DNA of 64,000 nt from an uncultured Christensenellaceae bacterium (lineage in GTDB: Bacteria > Bacillota > Clostridia > Christensenellales > Aristaeellaceae): NCBI GenBank assembly GCA_905234985.1, contig CAJOJQ010000015.1, forward strand, positions 1 through 64,000, written 5' to 3'. The notes beneath the pieces are model-generated. The model ran no database searches, was not told where the DNA came from, and saw only the letters and a list, made by a program, of their open reading frames with translations. Position 1 is the first letter of the stretch; the number at the start of each line of letters is the position of its first letter. Both the position numbers and the translations under genes were made by a program. This document shows, piece after piece, positions 44,498 to 52,745 of the stretch.

Positions 44498-45573
44498 GCG
44501 GCATTTCCCTCCTTTTCCAGGCGGTACACCGTGACCGTGTTGCCGTGAAAACGAAGCTGATTGATCTTTTCCGCCATGCTCTCGCTTTCGTAGGCGGATA
44601 AAAGCAGAATATCCGTGCCCCGCAGGAAGGAAAGATCGTCTAAGAAGGAAAGGAAATTGCGGCAGCGCAGAATTTTCAGCCGGGCGAAAGCGGAAAGCAG
44701 CTCTTCTTCCCGGGCGTTGTAGCGCTCCGGCGGGTCGATGGCCGGGGTTTCCCCGCCGTCTAAGGGCATATTGGCGGCAAAGCCCGCCGCCACTCCCGCC
44801 CGCAGCACCCGCACGCATACGGTGGCGGCGATGGAAATGGCCCGCTCGATGACCGCCTGCTCGTAGTCCATCAATTCGCCCCACTGGTTTTCCGTCATCT
44901 GGGCGTTGATGACCACCAGCAATTTTGTGTCGGCGGTATAATCGTGGGTCTTTACCTGCAAAGAACCCATGCGGGCGGTGGCGGGCCAGTGAATGTCCCG
45001 CACCGCGTCCCCCGCTTGATAGCCCCGAATGCCGTTCACCAGGAAGGGGTCGGACGCCAAATGGCGGCGCACGATCAAATCCCCCTGGAGCCGGGATACC
45101 GGCAGGGGCAGGTCTTCTTCCGAGAGCAATCGGGGATACACTAAGATGCGGGCGGGGGTATACAGCTCCGTGCCTTCCCCGCCGATGCCCAGCAAATCCC
45201 CCACGGTCAGGCTCACGTTGCCCGCGTCAAAAGCGCCCCGATGAGAAAGGCGTACCTTATGCCGCCGGGTGATCTGCTGGAAGGGCCGCAGGGTGAAAAT
45301 ACTGCGGTGGTAGCGTTCGCCCCGGACGGACAGGTTATCCTGCCTGCCGAAGCGCAGATGGGGCGAGATGCGGCTTTCCGCCCGCAGCCAGGGCACGAAA
45401 AAGGGCCGGTCATTGCGGATCACCTCGATCAGCTCCGCGTCCTCCCCCTCAAAAGCCGTGGGCCGGGAAAAACGCCGCTGATAGGACAGGCCCTTGAGGC
45501 CAAAGCGTACCAGAACAAAGCGCTGCAACAGTCCGAGAACCAGCAGGGCAAGCGCCAATACCCAGCCGTTCAT
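44494..45573 (-). CDS. DUF58-domain protein
   Basis: The start at 45573 (MNGWVLALALLVLG) is in an ATGA overlap with the MoxR gene. The 359-residue protein has one to two N-terminal helices, a beta-rich middle part and the DUF58 signature GIRGYQAGDAVRDIHWPATARMG near residue 185, followed by a von Willebrand A-like region. DUF58 proteins are thought to be substrates or partners of MoxR AAA ATPases in envelope assembly or stress. Overlaps on both sides show a tight operon: MoxR, DUF58, DUF4129-like. Confidence 0.85.
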   Translation of the reverse strand: MNGWVLALALLVLGLLQRFVLVRFGLKGLSYQRRFSRPTAFEGEDAELIEVIRNDRPFFVPWLRAESRISPHLRFGRQDNLSVRGERYHRSIFTLRPFQQITRRHKVRLSHRGAFDAGNVSLTVGDLLGIGGEGTELYTPARILVYPRLLSEEDLPLPVSRLQGDLIVRRHLASDPFLVNGIRGYQAGDAVRDIHWPATARMGSLQVKTHDYTADTKLLVVINAQMTENQWGELMDYEQAVIERAISIAATVCVRVLRAGVAAGFAANMPLDGGETPAIDPPERYNAREEELLSAFARLKILRCRNFLSFLDDLSFLRGTDILLLSAYESESMAEKINQLRFHGNTVTVYRLEKEGNAA

Positions 45574-46520
45574 TTGACTTCCTCTGTGGGGGCGGGCACC
45601 TTGTCCAGGATTTCCCGGATAAAGTTTTCGTTCTCCCCCGCTTTGCCGTACAGGCCCCGCAGGATCACGCGATGCGCCAGCACCGGCACGGCCAGGGCCT
45701 TCACGTCGTCGGGAATCACATAGGCCCGGCCCTGTACGGCGGCATAGGCCTGGCTGACCCGGAGCAAGGCCAGCATGCCCCGGGGAGATACGCCGAGCAT
45801 GGTTCTGTCTTTGTTCCGGGTTTCTTCGCACAGGGCGGCGATGTACCGCATGATGGGCGCGGACGCCTCGCACCGGCTGAACAGCGTCTGGGCCTCAAGC
45901 AATTCTTCCTTTTCCGCCACGGGCTGCAAATCCTTGAGCGGTGCGCTGCGGATGAAGCGCTCCATGATGCGCAGGGCTTCCTCCCCATCCGGGTAGCCCA
46001 TGCTCAATTGAATCAAAAACCTGTCTAACTGCGCTTCCGGCAGGGGGAAGGTGCCCTGGGTTTCCACCGGGTTCTGGGTGGCGATCACGAAGAAAGGCGC
46101 GTCCAGGGGCCGGGTGACGCCGCCCTCCGTCACCTGCTTTTCCTCCATGCATTCCAGCAGGGCGGACTGGGTGCGGGGCGTGGCCCGGTTGATTTCATCG
46201 GCCAATAGGATATTGGTAAACACCGGGCCGGGCACAAAATGGAATTCCCCTTGGGCGGGCTGATACACGCTCATGCCCGTCACGTCGGCGGGCAAAAGAT
46301 CGGGGGTAAACTGCAAGCGGGAAAAACCGCAGCGCAGGGATCGGGCCAGGCTCCGGGCCAGCACCGTTTTGCCGGTGCCCGGCACGTCCTCCAACAGGAT
46401 ATGGCCTCCCGCGGTTACGGCGGACAAAATCAGGTCGATTTTCTCCCCCTTGCCCACGATCACCTTTTCCACGTTTTCCCGAATCCTCCGGGCCAGACCC
46501 GCGATATCGCCGTACTCCAT
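45570..46520 (-). CDS. MoxR-family AAA+ ATPase
   Basis: The start at 46520 (MEYGDIAGLARR) has GAGGGTG 6 bases upstream. The 316-residue protein shows Walker A EDVPGTGKTVLARSLA near residue 50, Walker B ILLADEINRATPRTQSALLE, the MoxR motif CMEEKQVT, sensor 1 FVIATQNPVETQGTFPLPEAQLDRFL and a helical lid with GVSPRGMLALLRVSQAYA. It acts as a chaperone-like ATPase with the adjacent DUF58 protein. It is transcribed divergently from the sugar-degradation genes. Confidence 0.93.
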   Translation of the reverse strand: MEYGDIAGLARRIRENVEKVIVGKGEKIDLILSAVTAGGHILLEDVPGTGKTVLARSLARSLRCGFSRLQFTPDLLPADVTGMSVYQPAQGEFHFVPGPVFTNILLADEINRATPRTQSALLECMEEKQVTEGGVTRPLDAPFFVIATQNPVETQGTFPLPEAQLDRFLIQLSMGYPDGEEALRIMERFIRSAPLKDLQPVAEKEELLEAQTLFSRCEASAPIMRYIAALCEETRNKDRTMLGVSPRGMLALLRVSQAYAAVQGRAYVIPDDVKALAVPVLAHRVILRGLYGKAGENENFIREILDKVPAPTEEVK

Positions 46521-46556
46521 CCGTATCACCCTCAAGCAATGAATTTTCTGGAAAAA

Positions 46557-46585
46557 AGTATATCATGATTTCCAGCCTCCCGCAA
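46557..46585 (-). promoter_or_regulatory. Promoter of the MoxR operon
   Basis: On the minus strand TTGCGG (46580-46585) is followed after 17 bases by TATACT (46557-46562), which also has the extended TGA. Confidence 0.7.
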
Positions 46586-46612
46586 GCGCGTCGGACAGAA
46601 AAACCACGGCTC

Positions 46613-46811
46613 ACGCTTGAATGAGAAATTGAGATTTGCAGAGGTAAGAGGTAGGAAGTAGGAGGTAGGAGGTTTTTATAGTCTGCCAAAGTGAACGAAA
46701 TCCGGTTTTCGTGTTTTTGTTTTCACAAAATAAACCTCCTACTTCCTACCTCCTACTTCCTACCTCCTACTTCCTACCTGCACAAATCCCGATTTGTGAT
46801 TCATGCGTAAA
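46613..46811. repeat. Heptad inverted-repeat element E7 (GTAGGAG type), largest copy
   Basis: The left heptad arm is 46641-46673 and the right arm 46733-46779; the right arm has about two more heptads. The symmetry continues outward: ACGC-TGAAT and GATTTG-CAG near 46614-46641 are mirrored at 46779-46807. The centre starts TTTTTATAGTC and contains TTTTGTTTTCACAAAAT. It lies between divergent genes. Confidence 0.85.
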
Positions 46812-46881
46812 ACCCTACAAAAAACACTTTCTCAACTGATGCGCATTTTTGCGCGGAAATGGTCAAAACGGGGCGACAGGC

Positions 46882-46910
46882 TTTACTTTCCCGTTCTTTT
46901 TTGATATGCT
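46882..46910 (+). promoter_or_regulatory. Promoter of the TIM-barrel/GH3 genes
   Basis: TTTACT (46882-46887) and TATGCT (46905-46910) are 17 bases apart, about 40 bases before the start codon. Confidence 0.5.
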
Positions 46911-46950
46911 AAGGGTGCGTCCTTTTTGGATGAAAAAGGGAGGGATGCGC

Positions 46951-47781
46951 ATGAACATCGGCATCCGGCTGCACGATACGGCCGAAGGCACGCTGGCCCA
47001 GCGCTTAAGCTATGCCAAAGCCCAGGGCTTTTCCTGCGCGCATCTTGCGCTGAGCAAGGCGCTGAAGGGCTTCTCCATGAACGACGCGCCCGCGCTGCTG
47101 ACGGAAGCGCTGGCCGAAAGCGTGAAGCGGGATTTCGCGGAAAAGCAAATGGACTGCGCGGTGCTGGGCTGCTATCTGACGCTGACCCAGCCCGACGAAG
47201 AAGCGCTGCAAAAGACCCGGGCCATCTACAAGGCGCACCTGACCTTCAGCCGCCTGATGGGCGCCGGGGTGGTGGGCACGGAAACGCCCGCGCCCAAGGG
47301 CATGGATCCCCATTCCGAGGAAGCGTTTCAGCTGTTCATCCGGTGCTTAAAGCCCCTGGTACACTGGGCGGAGGAGCAGAACGCCGTCCTCGCCATAGAA
47401 CCGGTGTGCGACCATATCGTGTCCACCCCGGAAAAGGCGGAGAGGATGCTGAACCTTGTCCCCTCCGATCATCTGCGCATCATCCTGGACAGCGTGAACC
47501 TGCTGTCCGCGGAGGCGGCGAAGAACCCGGACGCCCTGATCGAAGAAGCCATCCGACGCTTGGGCGACAAGGTGAGCGTGCTGCACATGAAGGATTACCG
47601 GCCCATTCAGCCCGGGGACGCCCGCGCCCAGTCCATTGCCTGCGGCCAGGGGATCATGGATTACAAGCGGCTTTTGACCTTCGCCAAGCAAAAGAACCTG
47701 CCCATGACCTTAGAGGACACCGTGCCCGAAAACGCCCAAAGCGCACGGGAGAATTTGGAAAGAATCGCGCAATCACTTTAA
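46951..47781 (+). CDS. Sugar phosphate isomerase/epimerase-like TIM-barrel protein
   Basis: The start at 46951 (MNIGIRLHDTAEG) follows GGGAGGG by 7 bases. The 276-residue protein matches the xylose-isomerase-like TIM barrel (AP endonuclease 2 family). Metal-binding residues are suggested by ENAVLAIEPVCDHI (Glu), LRIILDSVNLL (Asp), VLHMKDY (His) and the final MTLEDTVPE (Glu). It probably isomerises or epimerises a keto sugar or inositol-type compound. It stands 25 bases before the GH3 gene, so the two are likely co-transcribed. Confidence 0.82.
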   Translation: MNIGIRLHDTAEGTLAQRLSYAKAQGFSCAHLALSKALKGFSMNDAPALLTEALAESVKRDFAEKQMDCAVLGCYLTLTQPDEEALQKTRAIYKAHLTFSRLMGAGVVGTETPAPKGMDPHSEEAFQLFIRCLKPLVHWAEEQNAVLAIEPVCDHIVSTPEKAERMLNLVPSDHLRIILDSVNLLSAEAAKNPDALIEEAIRRLGDKVSVLHMKDYRPIQPGDARAQSIACGQGIMDYKRLLTFAKQKNLPMTLEDTVPENAQSARENLERIAQSL

Positions 47782-47806
47782 CATATACAGAAATGGGGTA
47801 TAGATC

Positions 47807-49906
47807 ATGAACCGCGAAGAAGCACGCAAGCGCGCCAAGGCGCTGGTTGACCAGATGACCATGGAAGAAGCCGCTTCCCAATTGAGCTATCAGGCTCCCG
47901 CCATCGAACGCTTGGGCGTGCCCGCCTACAACTGGTGGAATGAAGCGCTGCACGGCGTGGCCCGCGCGGGCATGGCTACCATGTTCCCCCAGGCCATCGG
48001 CATGGCCGCCACCTTCGATACCGGGCTGGTGGAGGAATTGGGCGACGTGGCTTCCACCGAAGGCCGCGCCAAGTACAACGCCGCTTCCCGCCACGGCGAC
48101 CGGGACATTTACAAGGGCCTCACCTTCTGGAGTCCCAACATCAACATTTTCCGCGACCCCCGCTGGGGCCGGGGCCAGGAAACCTTCGGCGAGGACCCCA
48201 CGCTGACCGGCGAGATCGGCGCGGCTTACGTGCGCGGTTTGCAGGGCAAGGGCGACGTGCTGAAAGCGGGCGCCTGCGCCAAGCATTTCGCGGTGCATTC
48301 CGGGCCCGAGGATCTGCGCCACGAGTTCAACGCCCTGGCCAGCAAAAAGGACATGAACGAAACCTACCTGCCCGCCTTTGAAAAGCTGGTGAAGGAAGCC
48401 AAGGTGGAGTCCGTCATGGGCGCGTACAACCGCACCAACGGCGAACCCTGCTGCGCCTCCAAGGAACTGATGGGTTATTTGAAGGAATGGGGCTTCGAGG
48501 GCCATTTCGTGTCCGACTGCTGGGCCATTCAGGATTTCCACCAGTTCCATCACGTCACCGACAACCCCGTGGATTCCGCCGCCATGGCCATCAACGCGGG
48601 GTGCGACCTGAACTGCGGCTGCACCTATGAAAAGCTGGTGGCCGCCGTGATGGCGGGCAAGGTGAAGGAAGAAACCATCCGGGAAAGCGCCGTGCGCCTG
48701 TTCACCACCCGGTACATGCTGGGCATCATGGGCGAGGGCAGCGAATATGACGCCGTCCCCTTCACCGTGGTGGAGTGCGAAGCGCACCAGAAGAAAGCCG
48801 ATCTGGCCGCTTTAGAGGGCTGCGTGCTGCTGAAAAACGACGGCATGCTGCCCCTGGATGAAAACAAGATCAAGACTTTGGGCGTCATCGGCCCCAACGC
48901 CGATTCCATCGCCTCCCTGGTGGGCAATTATCACGGCACGTCCTCCCACTATATCACCGTGCAGCGGGGCTTCCAGGAAGCGCTGGCCGGAAAAGCCCGG
49001 GTATTGAGCGCCCTGGGCTGCCACCTCTATAAAGACAAGGCGGACAATCTGTCCCAGTTCAACGACGACCGGCTGGCCGAGGCCCTCACCGTGGCGGAAA
49101 ACAGCGACGCCGTGGTGCTGGTGGTGGGCCTGGACGAAACCCTGGAGGGCGAGCAGGGCGATACCGGCAACCCCTACGGCTCCGCCGACAAGCGGGACCT
49201 GCTGCTGCCCGCCTGCCAGCGCCGTCTCATGGGCGAAGTGCTGAAAGTGGGCAAGCCCACGGTGATCGTACTCACCGCGGGCAGCGCCATTGATTTGCAG
49301 GGCGCGGGCGAAAAGGCAAACGCCGTGCTGGCGGCCTGGTACCCCGGCGCCCAGGGCGGCAAGGCCGTGGCGGATCTGATTTTGGGCCGCGTCTCTCCCT
49401 CCGGCAAGCTGCCCGTCACCTTCTACCGCAACGAGCAATTGGATGAAATGCCTGATTTCACCGATTACGCCTTAAAGGGCCGCACCTATCGCTACTTCCC
49501 GGGCAAGCCCCTGTATCCCTTCGGCTTCGGCCTCACCTACGGCGACGCCGCCGTGGAAAAAGCCGAACTGACCCAGGAGGAAGGCAAGTACATCGTCGAT
49601 ATCGTGGCGCGGAACTTAGGCAAGCGTGACACCCAGGACGTGGTGCAGGTGTACTGCCAGAACGAGGGCAGCGAAAACGCCCCCCTGAATCCCCGGCTGA
49701 TTGCTTTCAAGCGCGTGTTCATCCCCGCCGGGCAGGAGGCCCACGTTTCCATCCGCCTGGACACGGAAGCCTTTAAGGTGGTCAACGAAGCGGGTGATAA
49801 GATCAACGAAGGAAAAATCGTCCTGTACGCGGGCATGGGTCAGCCGGACGAACGCACCAGGGAACTCACCGGCCACGAAGCCGTGAAGCTGATACTGAAC
49901 GATTGA
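47807..49906 (+). CDS. Glycoside hydrolase family 3 (beta-xylosidase/beta-glucosidase)
   Basis: A 699-residue cytoplasmic enzyme without signal peptide. The N-terminal TIM-barrel has the substrate motifs NWWNEALHGVAR, GQETFGEDP, CAKHFAVHSGPE, and the nucleophile Asp237 in GHFVSDCWAI. A second alpha/beta domain (about 340-530) and a C-terminal fibronectin type III-like domain (about 590-695) follow. The NEALHG and SDCWAI patterns are closer to beta-xylosidase-type GH3 enzymes, but the sugar specificity is not certain. It would cleave imported oligosaccharides. A terminator follows, separating it from the next operon. Confidence 0.9.
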   Translation: MNREEARKRAKALVDQMTMEEAASQLSYQAPAIERLGVPAYNWWNEALHGVARAGMATMFPQAIGMAATFDTGLVEELGDVASTEGRAKYNAASRHGDRDIYKGLTFWSPNINIFRDPRWGRGQETFGEDPTLTGEIGAAYVRGLQGKGDVLKAGACAKHFAVHSGPEDLRHEFNALASKKDMNETYLPAFEKLVKEAKVESVMGAYNRTNGEPCCASKELMGYLKEWGFEGHFVSDCWAIQDFHQFHHVTDNPVDSAAMAINAGCDLNCGCTYEKLVAAVMAGKVKEETIRESAVRLFTTRYMLGIMGEGSEYDAVPFTVVECEAHQKKADLAALEGCVLLKNDGMLPLDENKIKTLGVIGPNADSIASLVGNYHGTSSHYITVQRGFQEALAGKARVLSALGCHLYKDKADNLSQFNDDRLAEALTVAENSDAVVLVVGLDETLEGEQGDTGNPYGSADKRDLLLPACQRRLMGEVLKVGKPTVIVLTAGSAIDLQGAGEKANAVLAAWYPGAQGGKAVADLILGRVSPSGKLPVTFYRNEQLDEMPDFTDYALKGRTYRYFPGKPLYPFGFGLTYGDAAVEKAELTQEEGKYIVDIVARNLGKRDTQDVVQVYCQNEGSENAPLNPRLIAFKRVFIPAGQEAHVSIRLDTEAFKVVNEAGDKINEGKIVLYAGMGQPDERTRELTGHEAVKLILND

Positions 49907-49913
49907 TCTTCCT

Positions 49914-49944
49914 GGAGCGCCGCGCATGCGGCGTTCCTTTTTTT
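49914..49944 (+). terminator. Terminator of the GH3 gene
   Basis: GGAGCGCCGC and GCGGCGTTCC form a stem with a GCAT loop, followed by seven T. Confidence 0.85.
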
Positions 49945-49955
49945 GCAGAAAACTA

Positions 49956-49985
49956 TTGACAGCCCGGGCAAAAAATGGCTATCAT
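49956..49985 (+). promoter_or_regulatory. Promoter of the GH105-like/GH28 operon
   Basis: TTGACA (49956-49961) and TATCAT (49980-49985) are 18 bases apart. Confidence 0.65.
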
Positions 49986-50017
49986 AGAATCAATCATGTA
50001 TGATTGGAGGGCTGCGC

Positions 50018-50917
50018 GTGGAAGAAAGCAGGGAGGCCGCGGTAGCGGCGCTGCTGAACAGTTCGTTATGGGAAAGCGTGCCCGGCGATATGCTGAAAGG
50101 CTGCATAGCCATGTATCGCGCCACGGGCGAGGAACATTACAAAACCGCCGTTCTGCTTCATCTGTATTCCATCCTCCTGACAAAATGGCGGCTGCCTTCC
50201 AACCACGCGTGGTTCTCCTGCTACGGCGGATATGGAAACGCGCTGCTGTTTGCGCTGGATGAAACGGGAGACGAACGCTTTCAAACGGCTGCCGGCGAGA
50301 TTTTTGAGCTGTTCATGCCGCGGATCGACCCCGGTGATTATTTAGTGAGACCGTATTTGGACAAATCCGAAGTCGGCTCCATGGCGGCTTTTTTAACCGC
50401 TTACGATACCCGCTTTGGCAAAAAACAGGTCTACAAGGAAATTGCCTGCCGTTTCAGCGACGCGCACCGGATGTTCTTTGTGCCGGACGAGGGGCATTAT
50501 CGCATCTCGGAACTCAGGCAGCCCGGAGAGGGCGCGTTTTCCGACGATGGGGTCATGCTTTGCGCTTTGATCGACACGCTGGAAAGCATGGATATGCAAA
50601 TCTACGAACACTGGCGCTTGCTGGCCGATCAGTTTTTGACCGCCGTGCAGGGGCTTGGGCGGCATATGGATCGAAGCGGCGTATTGCGGTCCATGGTGGA
50701 AGCCCCGGACGATATCGCCAGCGCGCGGGTTCTGTATGCCCTGCATAAGGGCGTACGGCTAAAGCTGCTGGACGAAGAAAAGTATCTGCCCATCGCCGCG
50801 AACACCTACGCCGCGTGGCGGAAAGAACTAAACGAACGCACCCTCTGCATGAATATCGAAGGCGTGTGCATGATGGCCAATGGGGAAATGAAAATGGGGG
50901 AGGAAAAAAGGAAATGA
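50018..50917 (+). CDS. GH105/GH88-like alpha/alpha-barrel protein (putative unsaturated uronyl hydrolase relative)
   Basis: The start is the GTG at 50018, behind GGAGGG (6 bases); the in-frame ATG at 50000 lacks a ribosome site. The 299-residue protein is all-helical, with repeats such as HAWFSCYGGYGNALLFALDETGD and GAFSDDGVMLCALIDTLE, which resemble the six-helix-hairpin barrel of GH88/GH105 enzymes that remove unsaturated uronic acids from pectin fragments. It is shorter than typical GH105 (about 370), and I cannot place both catalytic Asp residues with confidence. Its last bases overlap the GH28 start, so the two are translationally coupled. Confidence 0.55.
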   Translation: MEESREAAVAALLNSSLWESVPGDMLKGCIAMYRATGEEHYKTAVLLHLYSILLTKWRLPSNHAWFSCYGGYGNALLFALDETGDERFQTAAGEIFELFMPRIDPGDYLVRPYLDKSEVGSMAAFLTAYDTRFGKKQVYKEIACRFSDAHRMFFVPDEGHYRISELRQPGEGAFSDDGVMLCALIDTLESMDMQIYEHWRLLADQFLTAVQGLGRHMDRSGVLRSMVEAPDDIASARVLYALHKGVRLKLLDEEKYLPIAANTYAAWRKELNERTLCMNIEGVCMMANGEMKMGEEKRK

Positions 50918-52464
50918 AATGCGTCTTTCTTTCTTCCCGGAGCTGCACCGTCCTGCTGGACGCGGAGGGGGATTATTACGCGAAAGCGCCCCGCCGTCTG
51001 TTCCTGAACGGAGAAGAACTGCCGGTAGAAAACCGTTCCGTCTTTTCCCTCTTTGGCCTATGGCCTGACACGGCATACACGCTGGAAGCCTATTTAGGCG
51101 ATGAAAAAGAAAGTGAAATCACCTTCCGCACGGAAAAGGAATTCTGCACCCTGAACGTGAAACGCTTCGGGGCCGAGGGCGACGGGGAAAAGGATGATAC
51201 CAACCCCATTCAGGCCGCCATTCTGTCCTGTCCTCCCGGCGGGCGGGTGCTGATCCCGGCGGGGGATTACAAAACCGGCCCCCTGTTCCTGAAAAGCCAT
51301 ATCTCCCTTGAATTCAAGCCCGGCGCGCGGCTGGCATTGAAAACGGACAGGACAGAATTTCCCATCCTGCCAGGTATGACCCGCACCACCGACGAGGAGG
51401 GCGAATACCTTTTAAGCTCCTGGGAGGGCAACCCCCTGGACGCTTTCGCCTCCGCCCTCACCGGCATCGGCGTGGAGGACGTGAAGCTCATCGGCCCCGG
51501 CGTGGTGGACGGCTGCGCCCCGGTGGGCGACTGGTGGGTGAACCCCAAGATCAAAAAAGGCGCTTACCGGCCAAGGCTGTTCTATTTGAAAGACTGCAAG
51601 GATATCACCGTCCAGGGTCTCACCTTCCGCAACTCCCCCGCCTGGAACCTGCATCCCACCTTTTCAGAAAACCTGTCCTTCCTGAATGTGCGGGTGGAAG
51701 CGCCTGCCGTCAGCCCCAATACCGACGGCTTCGACCCGGAAAGCTGCAAGCACATCCGCATGTTTGGAACCAAATTTTCCGTGGGCGACGACTGTATCGC
51801 CATCAAAGCCGGAAAAATTTACATGGGCATGAAGTACCACGTGCCCTGCCAGGACATTGAAATCGCCTGGTGCTGCATGCTGGACGGTCACGGCGGCGTC
51901 ACCGTGGGCAGCGAAATGGCGGGCGGCGTACACAACGTGCGGGTGCATCACTGCTATATGCGGGGCAACGACCGGGGCCTGCGCATCAAAACCCGCCGGG
52001 GCCGGGGCAAGTACGCCGTGATCGACGATATTCTGTTCGATCACGTGCGCATGGAGGGCGTGAAGGCTCCCCTGGTGGTCAACGCCATGTATTACTGCGA
52101 CCCGGACGGCAAAACGGATTACGTGCAGAGCCGGGAAAAACAGCCCGTGGACGATACCACCCCCACCGTGGGCAGCATCCGTTTCGAGCATGTAAACGCC
52201 ACCGGCTGCGAAGCCTGCGTGGGCTATATCTTAGGCCTGCCGGAGCGGCCCGTCAAAGAAATTTTGCTGAAAGACTGTGAATTCTCCTTCCATCCCGACG
52301 GAAAATTCATGGTCCCCGCCATGGCAAACGGCGTGGAAGCCTGCCAGCGCCGGGGCCTGATCGCCCGGTTCGTGGACAGCATTTCCCTCACCAATGTGAG
52401 CATGGAGGGCGTTGAAGGAGAAGAACTGGATTTCCAGGACTGCGGACAGGTTGAAAACCGATAA
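50914..52464 (+). CDS. Glycoside hydrolase family 28 (polygalacturonase-like)
   Basis: A 516-residue protein without signal peptide. After a fibronectin-type-like N-terminal part (about 1-75) the right-handed beta-helix starts at FGAEGDGEKDDTNPIQAAI. All GH28 motifs are present: SPNTDGFD (Asp271), GDDCIAIK (Asp292/293), GHGGVTVGSE (His326) and RGLRIKT. It hydrolyses galacturonic-acid-containing polymers or oligomers; cytoplasmic forms usually act on imported oligogalacturonides or rhamnogalacturonides. The start at 50914 is an ATGA overlap. The genes kduI and kduD downstream take up the unsaturated uronate products. Confidence 0.92.
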   Translation: MKCVFLSSRSCTVLLDAEGDYYAKAPRRLFLNGEELPVENRSVFSLFGLWPDTAYTLEAYLGDEKESEITFRTEKEFCTLNVKRFGAEGDGEKDDTNPIQAAILSCPPGGRVLIPAGDYKTGPLFLKSHISLEFKPGARLALKTDRTEFPILPGMTRTTDEEGEYLLSSWEGNPLDAFASALTGIGVEDVKLIGPGVVDGCAPVGDWWVNPKIKKGAYRPRLFYLKDCKDITVQGLTFRNSPAWNLHPTFSENLSFLNVRVEAPAVSPNTDGFDPESCKHIRMFGTKFSVGDDCIAIKAGKIYMGMKYHVPCQDIEIAWCCMLDGHGGVTVGSEMAGGVHNVRVHHCYMRGNDRGLRIKTRRGRGKYAVIDDILFDHVRMEGVKAPLVVNAMYYCDPDGKTDYVQSREKQPVDDTTPTVGSIRFEHVNATGCEACVGYILGLPERPVKEILLKDCEFSFHPDGKFMVPAMANGVEACQRRGLIARFVDSISLTNVSMEGVEGEELDFQDCGQVENR

Positions 52465-52496
52465 TTCGACGCGTCCATCGAAATTGGTGAAATGAA

Positions 52497-52525
52497 TTGA
52501 AAAATCGCTTCCCCCATGATACAAT
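52497..52525 (+). promoter_or_regulatory. Promoter of the small hydrophobic ORF / kduI
   Basis: TTGAAA (52497-52502) and TACAAT (52520-52525) are exactly 17 bases apart. Confidence 0.7.
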
Positions 52526-52529
52526 AAAA

Positions 52530-52594
52530 CCGCCGCGAGGGTTTTCCAAGCGGCGAGGGTGAAGCGGTGAGCGGCCTCCCGGAAAGGAGGCGAT
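52530..52594 (+). promoter_or_regulatory. Structured leader with an SD-sequestering hairpin
   Basis: The leader has a CGCCGC/GCGGCG stem (about 52531-52555) and a second hairpin GCCTCC-cggaaa-GGAGGC (about 52575-52592), whose 3' arm is the Shine-Dalgarno sequence of the ORF at 52598. Such occlusion is typical of toxin mRNAs of type I toxin-antitoxin systems. Confidence 0.6.
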
Positions 52595-52597
52595 TCA

Positions 52598-52690
52598 ATG
52601 ACATTGATGGAAGTCATCGCGTTATTGAACTTAATCGCGACAGTTACTTTAATCGTTGTTACAGCAACAAAAAACCCCGCTTGTCAACGT
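52598..52690 (+). CDS. Small hydrophobic peptide, holin-like/type I toxin-like (possibly decayed)
   Basis: A perfect AAAGGAGG ribosome site lies 7 bases before ATG. The peptide begins MTLMEVIALLNLIATVTLIV: a short polar start, then one membrane helix, much like the 'putative holin-like toxin' peptides of clostridia, which are usually 30-40 residues long with a Lys-rich tail. Here no stop codon follows the helix; the frame stays open to 53026 inside kduI in another frame. I list only the helix plus a few residues (the end is arbitrary). Either a frameshift or mutation removed the tail and stop, or the peptide is a leader whose long tail has no function. kduI starts at 52746. Confidence 0.45.
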
Positions 52691-52745
52691 GAACGGCAAA
52701 ACGCACAAGATAATAGACCATCATATTTCAAGGAGGAGAAGCCCC

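Noticed and set aside
44498-44884. Extension of the DUF4129-like frame to 547 codons
   Set aside because: It runs through the DUF58 gene in another frame with Arg/Gly-rich shadow composition. The GTG at 44497 has AGGAGGG.
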